This document shows positions 61,755 to 64,000 of a DNA stretch of 64,000 nucleotides, piece by piece. The notes below the pieces were generated by a model. It made no database searches and was not told the DNA's origin. It saw only the letters and a program-made list of their open reading frames with translations. The position numbers and the translations under genes were made by a program. Location: assembly GCF_900090145.1 (NCBI RefSeq), contig NZ_FMHI01000021.1, forward strand, positions 63,213 to 127,212, written 5' to 3'. The stretch's first letter is position 1; every line of letters starts with the position of its first letter. Source of the stretch: Streptomyces sp. WMMB 322 (GTDB lineage Bacteria > Actinomycetota > Actinomycetes > Streptomycetales > Streptomycetaceae).

Positions 61755-62612
61755 ATGTCTGGCCAGTCATTGCTCTCTCCTGGTGAACTCTCGCCGCACC
61801 GCACCGTCCCCGCCTCGATCCCGCGCCCCGAGTACGTGGGCAAGGAAGCCCCCACCCCCTACTCCGGGCCCGAGGTCCAGGACAGCGAGACCATCGAGAA
61901 GATGCGCATCGCCGGCCGTATCGCCGCGCGGGCGATGGAGGAGGCCGCCCGGCACATCGCACCGGGCGTCACCACGGACAAGCTCGACGAGGTGGCGCAC
62001 GCCTACATGTGCGACCACGGCGCCTACCCCTCGACCCTCGGGTACCGGCAGTTCCCCAAGTCGCTGTGCACGTCGGTCAACGAGGTCATCTGCCACGGCA
62101 TCCCGGACTCGACGGTTCTGCGCGACGGCGACATCGTGAACCTCGACGTGACCGCCTTCATCGACGGCGTGCACGGCGACAACAACGCCACCTACCTGTG
62201 CGGGGACGTCGACGAGGAGTCCAGGCTGCTGGTCGAGCGCACCCGCGAGGCACTCAACCGTGCGATCAAGGCCGTACGCCCGGGCCGGCAGATCAACATC
62301 ATCGGACGCGTCATCGAGTCCTACGCCAAGCGCTTCGGCTACGGAGTGGTCCGCGACTTCACGGGCCACGGCATCAACACCTCGTTCCACTCCGGTCTGA
62401 TCATCCCGCACTACGACGACGAGCGGGCGACGACCGTGATGAAGCCCGGGATGACCTTCACCATCGAGCCGATGCTGACGCTGGGCACGTACGAGTGGGA
62501 CATGTGGGAGGACGGCTGGACGGTCGTCACCAAGGACCGCCGCCGCACGGCGCAGTTCGAGCACACCCTCGCGGTCACGGACTCCGGCGCGGACATCCTC
62601 ACGCTGCCCTGA
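61755..62612 (+). CDS. map: Methionine aminopeptidase type I
   Basis: 285 residues. It removes the N-terminal Met of new proteins. The five metal ligands are in NLDVTAFIDGVHGDNNAT (two Asp), FTGHGINTSFH (His), TFTIEPMLT (Glu) and TAQFEHTLAVT (Glu). The N-terminal extension of about 45 residues contains PRPEYVGKEAPTPY, a P-x2-P type linker seen in actinobacterial MapB. ATG 61755 is seven bases from TAGACT without ribosome-binding site, so the mRNA is probably leaderless. Confidence 0.94.
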   Translation: MSGQSLLSPGELSPHRTVPASIPRPEYVGKEAPTPYSGPEVQDSETIEKMRIAGRIAARAMEEAARHIAPGVTTDKLDEVAHAYMCDHGAYPSTLGYRQFPKSLCTSVNEVICHGIPDSTVLRDGDIVNLDVTAFIDGVHGDNNATYLCGDVDEESRLLVERTREALNRAIKAVRPGRQINIIGRVIESYAKRFGYGVVRDFTGHGINTSFHSGLIIPHYDDERATTVMKPGMTFTIEPMLTLGTYEWDMWEDGWTVVTKDRRRTAQFEHTLAVTDSGADILTLP

Positions 62613-62723
62613 CCGGCCCGCCGGTCCGTACCGCCCTGACCGCCCGGGCTGCTGCGCCGGCCTCCCCTGCCACCGGGCGCGTCCCGGGGTTTTCCCGACA
62701 GGCCGTCGGTAAAGAATGCCGTC

Positions 62724-63395
62724 ATGACCTCACCGCTGCCGGCGCATCTTCCCTTCTCCACCCTGGTCCGTGACGCCACGAAGGCGGAGCACACCCGGGC
62801 GGAGAACTCGACGTTCATGAGCGACATGCTCAGCGGGAGGCTCGGGTTGGAGGCGTACACGCGCTACACCGAGCAACTGTGGTTCGTCTACCAGGCGCTG
62901 GAGGAAGCGGCGGGCAGGCTCGGCGGCGACCCGGTCGCCGGACCGTTCGTGCGGAGGGAGCTCTTCCGCCTTCCTTCCCTCGAACGCGACCTCGACCATC
63001 TGCACGGCACGCCCGCGTGGCGGGGCACGGTCACTCCGCTCGCCTCGACGGAGACCTATGCGAACCGCATCACCGAGGTCTCGCGGGACTGGCCGGGCGG
63101 CTACGTCGCCCACCACTACACCCGCTACCTCGGCGACCTCTCCGGCGGCCAGGTCGTACGCGGGAGCGCGGAGAGGAACTGGGGCTTCGCACGCAAAGGC
63201 GACGGGGTCCGGTTCTATGTCTTCGAGGACATCCCGAACCCCGCCGCCTTCAAGAGGGGGTACCGCGAACTGCTCGATTCGGTACCGGCCGACGACGAGG
63301 AGAAGTGGCGCATCGTCGGCGAGTGCGGGCGCGCTTTCACGCTCAACACGGCGGTCTTCGAGGAGCTCGCGGCTCCCGCTCCGACCGCCGGGTGA
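62724..63395 (+). CDS. Biliverdin-producing heme oxygenase
   Basis: 223 residues. It oxidises heme to biliverdin, CO and iron. The proximal heme ligand is His23 (ATKAEHTRAE), and the distal helix glycine motif is YTRYLGDLSGGQVVRG. Length and features match HmuO/HO-1-type enzymes, which serve heme-iron use. The start ATG follows TAAAGA eight bases upstream; it is probably leaderless. No heme transporter lies next to it. It converges with the SH3-like secreted gene. Confidence 0.93.
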   Translation: MTSPLPAHLPFSTLVRDATKAEHTRAENSTFMSDMLSGRLGLEAYTRYTEQLWFVYQALEEAAGRLGGDPVAGPFVRRELFRLPSLERDLDHLHGTPAWRGTVTPLASTETYANRITEVSRDWPGGYVAHHYTRYLGDLSGGQVVRGSAERNWGFARKGDGVRFYVFEDIPNPAAFKRGYRELLDSVPADDEEKWRIVGECGRAFTLNTAVFEELAAPAPTAG

Positions 63396-63438
63396 CGCAC
63401 CGAGGCGGCACCGGCCGCTCAGCGGCGCGCCCGCGGCG

Positions 63439-63852
63439 TCAGCCCATGGCCTTCTGGGCCTTCGCGCTGTTGTTCAGCGCCGAGGGACGCACGTCCTTGC
63501 ACAGCTTCACGTGGCCGACCGTCTTGATGTAGCGGGCGCTGACCCAGTAGTTGCTGTGGCGCAGCTTGTACCAGTACGGGTTGTGGTCGATGAGCTGGGC
63601 ACGGACCTTGCAGTCGAGGCCGCGCTTGGCGTGGTAGGGGAGGACGTACTTCACCGAGGAGTCCGTGCTCGGGTACTGACGCACGTTCAGGCCGGACTTC
63701 GCGGTGACGATGCCGTACGGCCTCTTCGGCCAGGCGGCGGTCTCGGAGGAGGGGGACGCCTGGGCGACGCTCGCCCCGAGGAGCGAGCCGCCCAGGAGGA
63801 GAGCGGAGGTCGTGGCGGCGATCCGTACACGACGAGCAGTAGCGGCAGCCAT
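63439..63852 (-). CDS. Secreted SH3-like domain protein
   Basis: 137 residues. A Sec signal peptide (residues 1-32, RVRIAATTSALLLGGSLLGA, cleavage after ASA/AQA) precedes a short SH3-type domain: GIVTAKSGLNVRQYPSTDSS, then RAQLIDHNPYWYKLRHSNYWVSARY. Cys80 and Cys118 may form a disulfide. Such domains bind peptidoglycan; the protein lacks an attached enzyme. ATG 63852 has a strong AAAGGAGG seven bases upstream. Confidence 0.88.
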   Translation of the reverse strand: MAAATARRVRIAATTSALLLGGSLLGASVAQASPSSETAAWPKRPYGIVTAKSGLNVRQYPSTDSSVKYVLPYHAKRGLDCKVRAQLIDHNPYWYKLRHSNYWVSARYIKTVGHVKLCKDVRPSALNNSAKAQKAMG

Positions 63853-64000
63853 GCAGCTGCCTCCTTTCCGTAAGCCGTGAGCGGGTGGGGCTCCTCGGAC
63901 GCGTGCGAGACGCATATCGCGCGGACGCCCACGCCGGATCACGGGACTGCTGGGACGTTCTGCCCGATTTTATGCAGCTCTGTGGTGGTCTATGAGGTCT
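63853..64000. other. Right-edge intergenic sequence
   Basis: 148 bp upstream of the SH3-like gene, which should contain its promoter. Nothing else is recognised. Confidence 0.4.

Overview
The window is about 71-73% G+C with strong third-position G/C bias, GTG/TTG starts and many leaderless genes. It carries the genes glnA, lipA-lipB, malEFG with an alpha-glucosidase, glnE-glnA2, nadE, panB and an F420 reductase. This points to the chromosome of a Streptomyces or a close relative. All assignments come from reading the sequence; no database search was run.

Left part (1-11.1 kb) is accessory. It holds a partial unknown gene, a JmjC-like cupin, a DHA2 drug exporter, a LuxR regulator whose receiver-like domain lacks the phosphorylation residues, a heme-cytochrome-like membrane protein, a 57-residue seven-cysteine protein overlapping an RCK/ion-channel gene, and several broken genes including an IS481-type transposase fragment. 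It ends in a three-gene type VII (WXG/EspC-like) module at 8.8-10.8 kb. This module lies between two 19-bp direct repeats, one being the last bases of glnA (11,076-11,094) and the other a displaced copy at 8,330-8,348. That is the arrangement left by site-specific integration into the 3' end of glnA, and it is the strongest novel observation here.

11-24 kb is core: GlnR-box-controlled glnA (GSI-beta), an RDD membrane protein, DUF4191 plus a 59-residue gene, lipA and lipB (lipoate synthesis), an NsdA-like helix-turn-helix/TPR regulator, a DinB protein, and a sensor kinase whose likely response regulator is about 2 kb away and divergently oriented, separated by a tautomerase/oxidoreductase pair.

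24-37.6 kb is carbohydrate metabolism: a Tat-exported GH89 alpha-N-acetylglucosaminidase, a membrane protein with an ECF-sigma-like N-terminus, and the maltose/maltodextrin system malR<>malE-malF-malG-aglA. The last operon gene is a second LacI repressor closely similar to MalR, so two paralogous repressors bracket the operon. A MalR-type operator (CTTGCAG repeats) lies in the malR-malE gap.

37.7-46.2 kb is nitrogen/NAD metabolism: the PII-independent GS modifier glnE, glnA2 (adenylylation tyrosine replaced by Trp), a TrmB/LuxR-type regulator and NAD synthetase. 46.4-55.2 kb has transporters, an exo/endonuclease-phosphatase, a TetR gene with its MFS pump and a likely operator, panB behind a 25-bp tandem hairpin array, a site-2 protease and an F420-dependent NADP reductase. 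55.3-61.3 kb has a frameshifted lipoprotein-like gene, a GH33 sialidase, and a divergent group with a SIS-like protein, a hydroxyacid dehydrogenase and a DUF2264 protein. The right end has methionine aminopeptidase, heme oxygenase and a secreted SH3-like protein.
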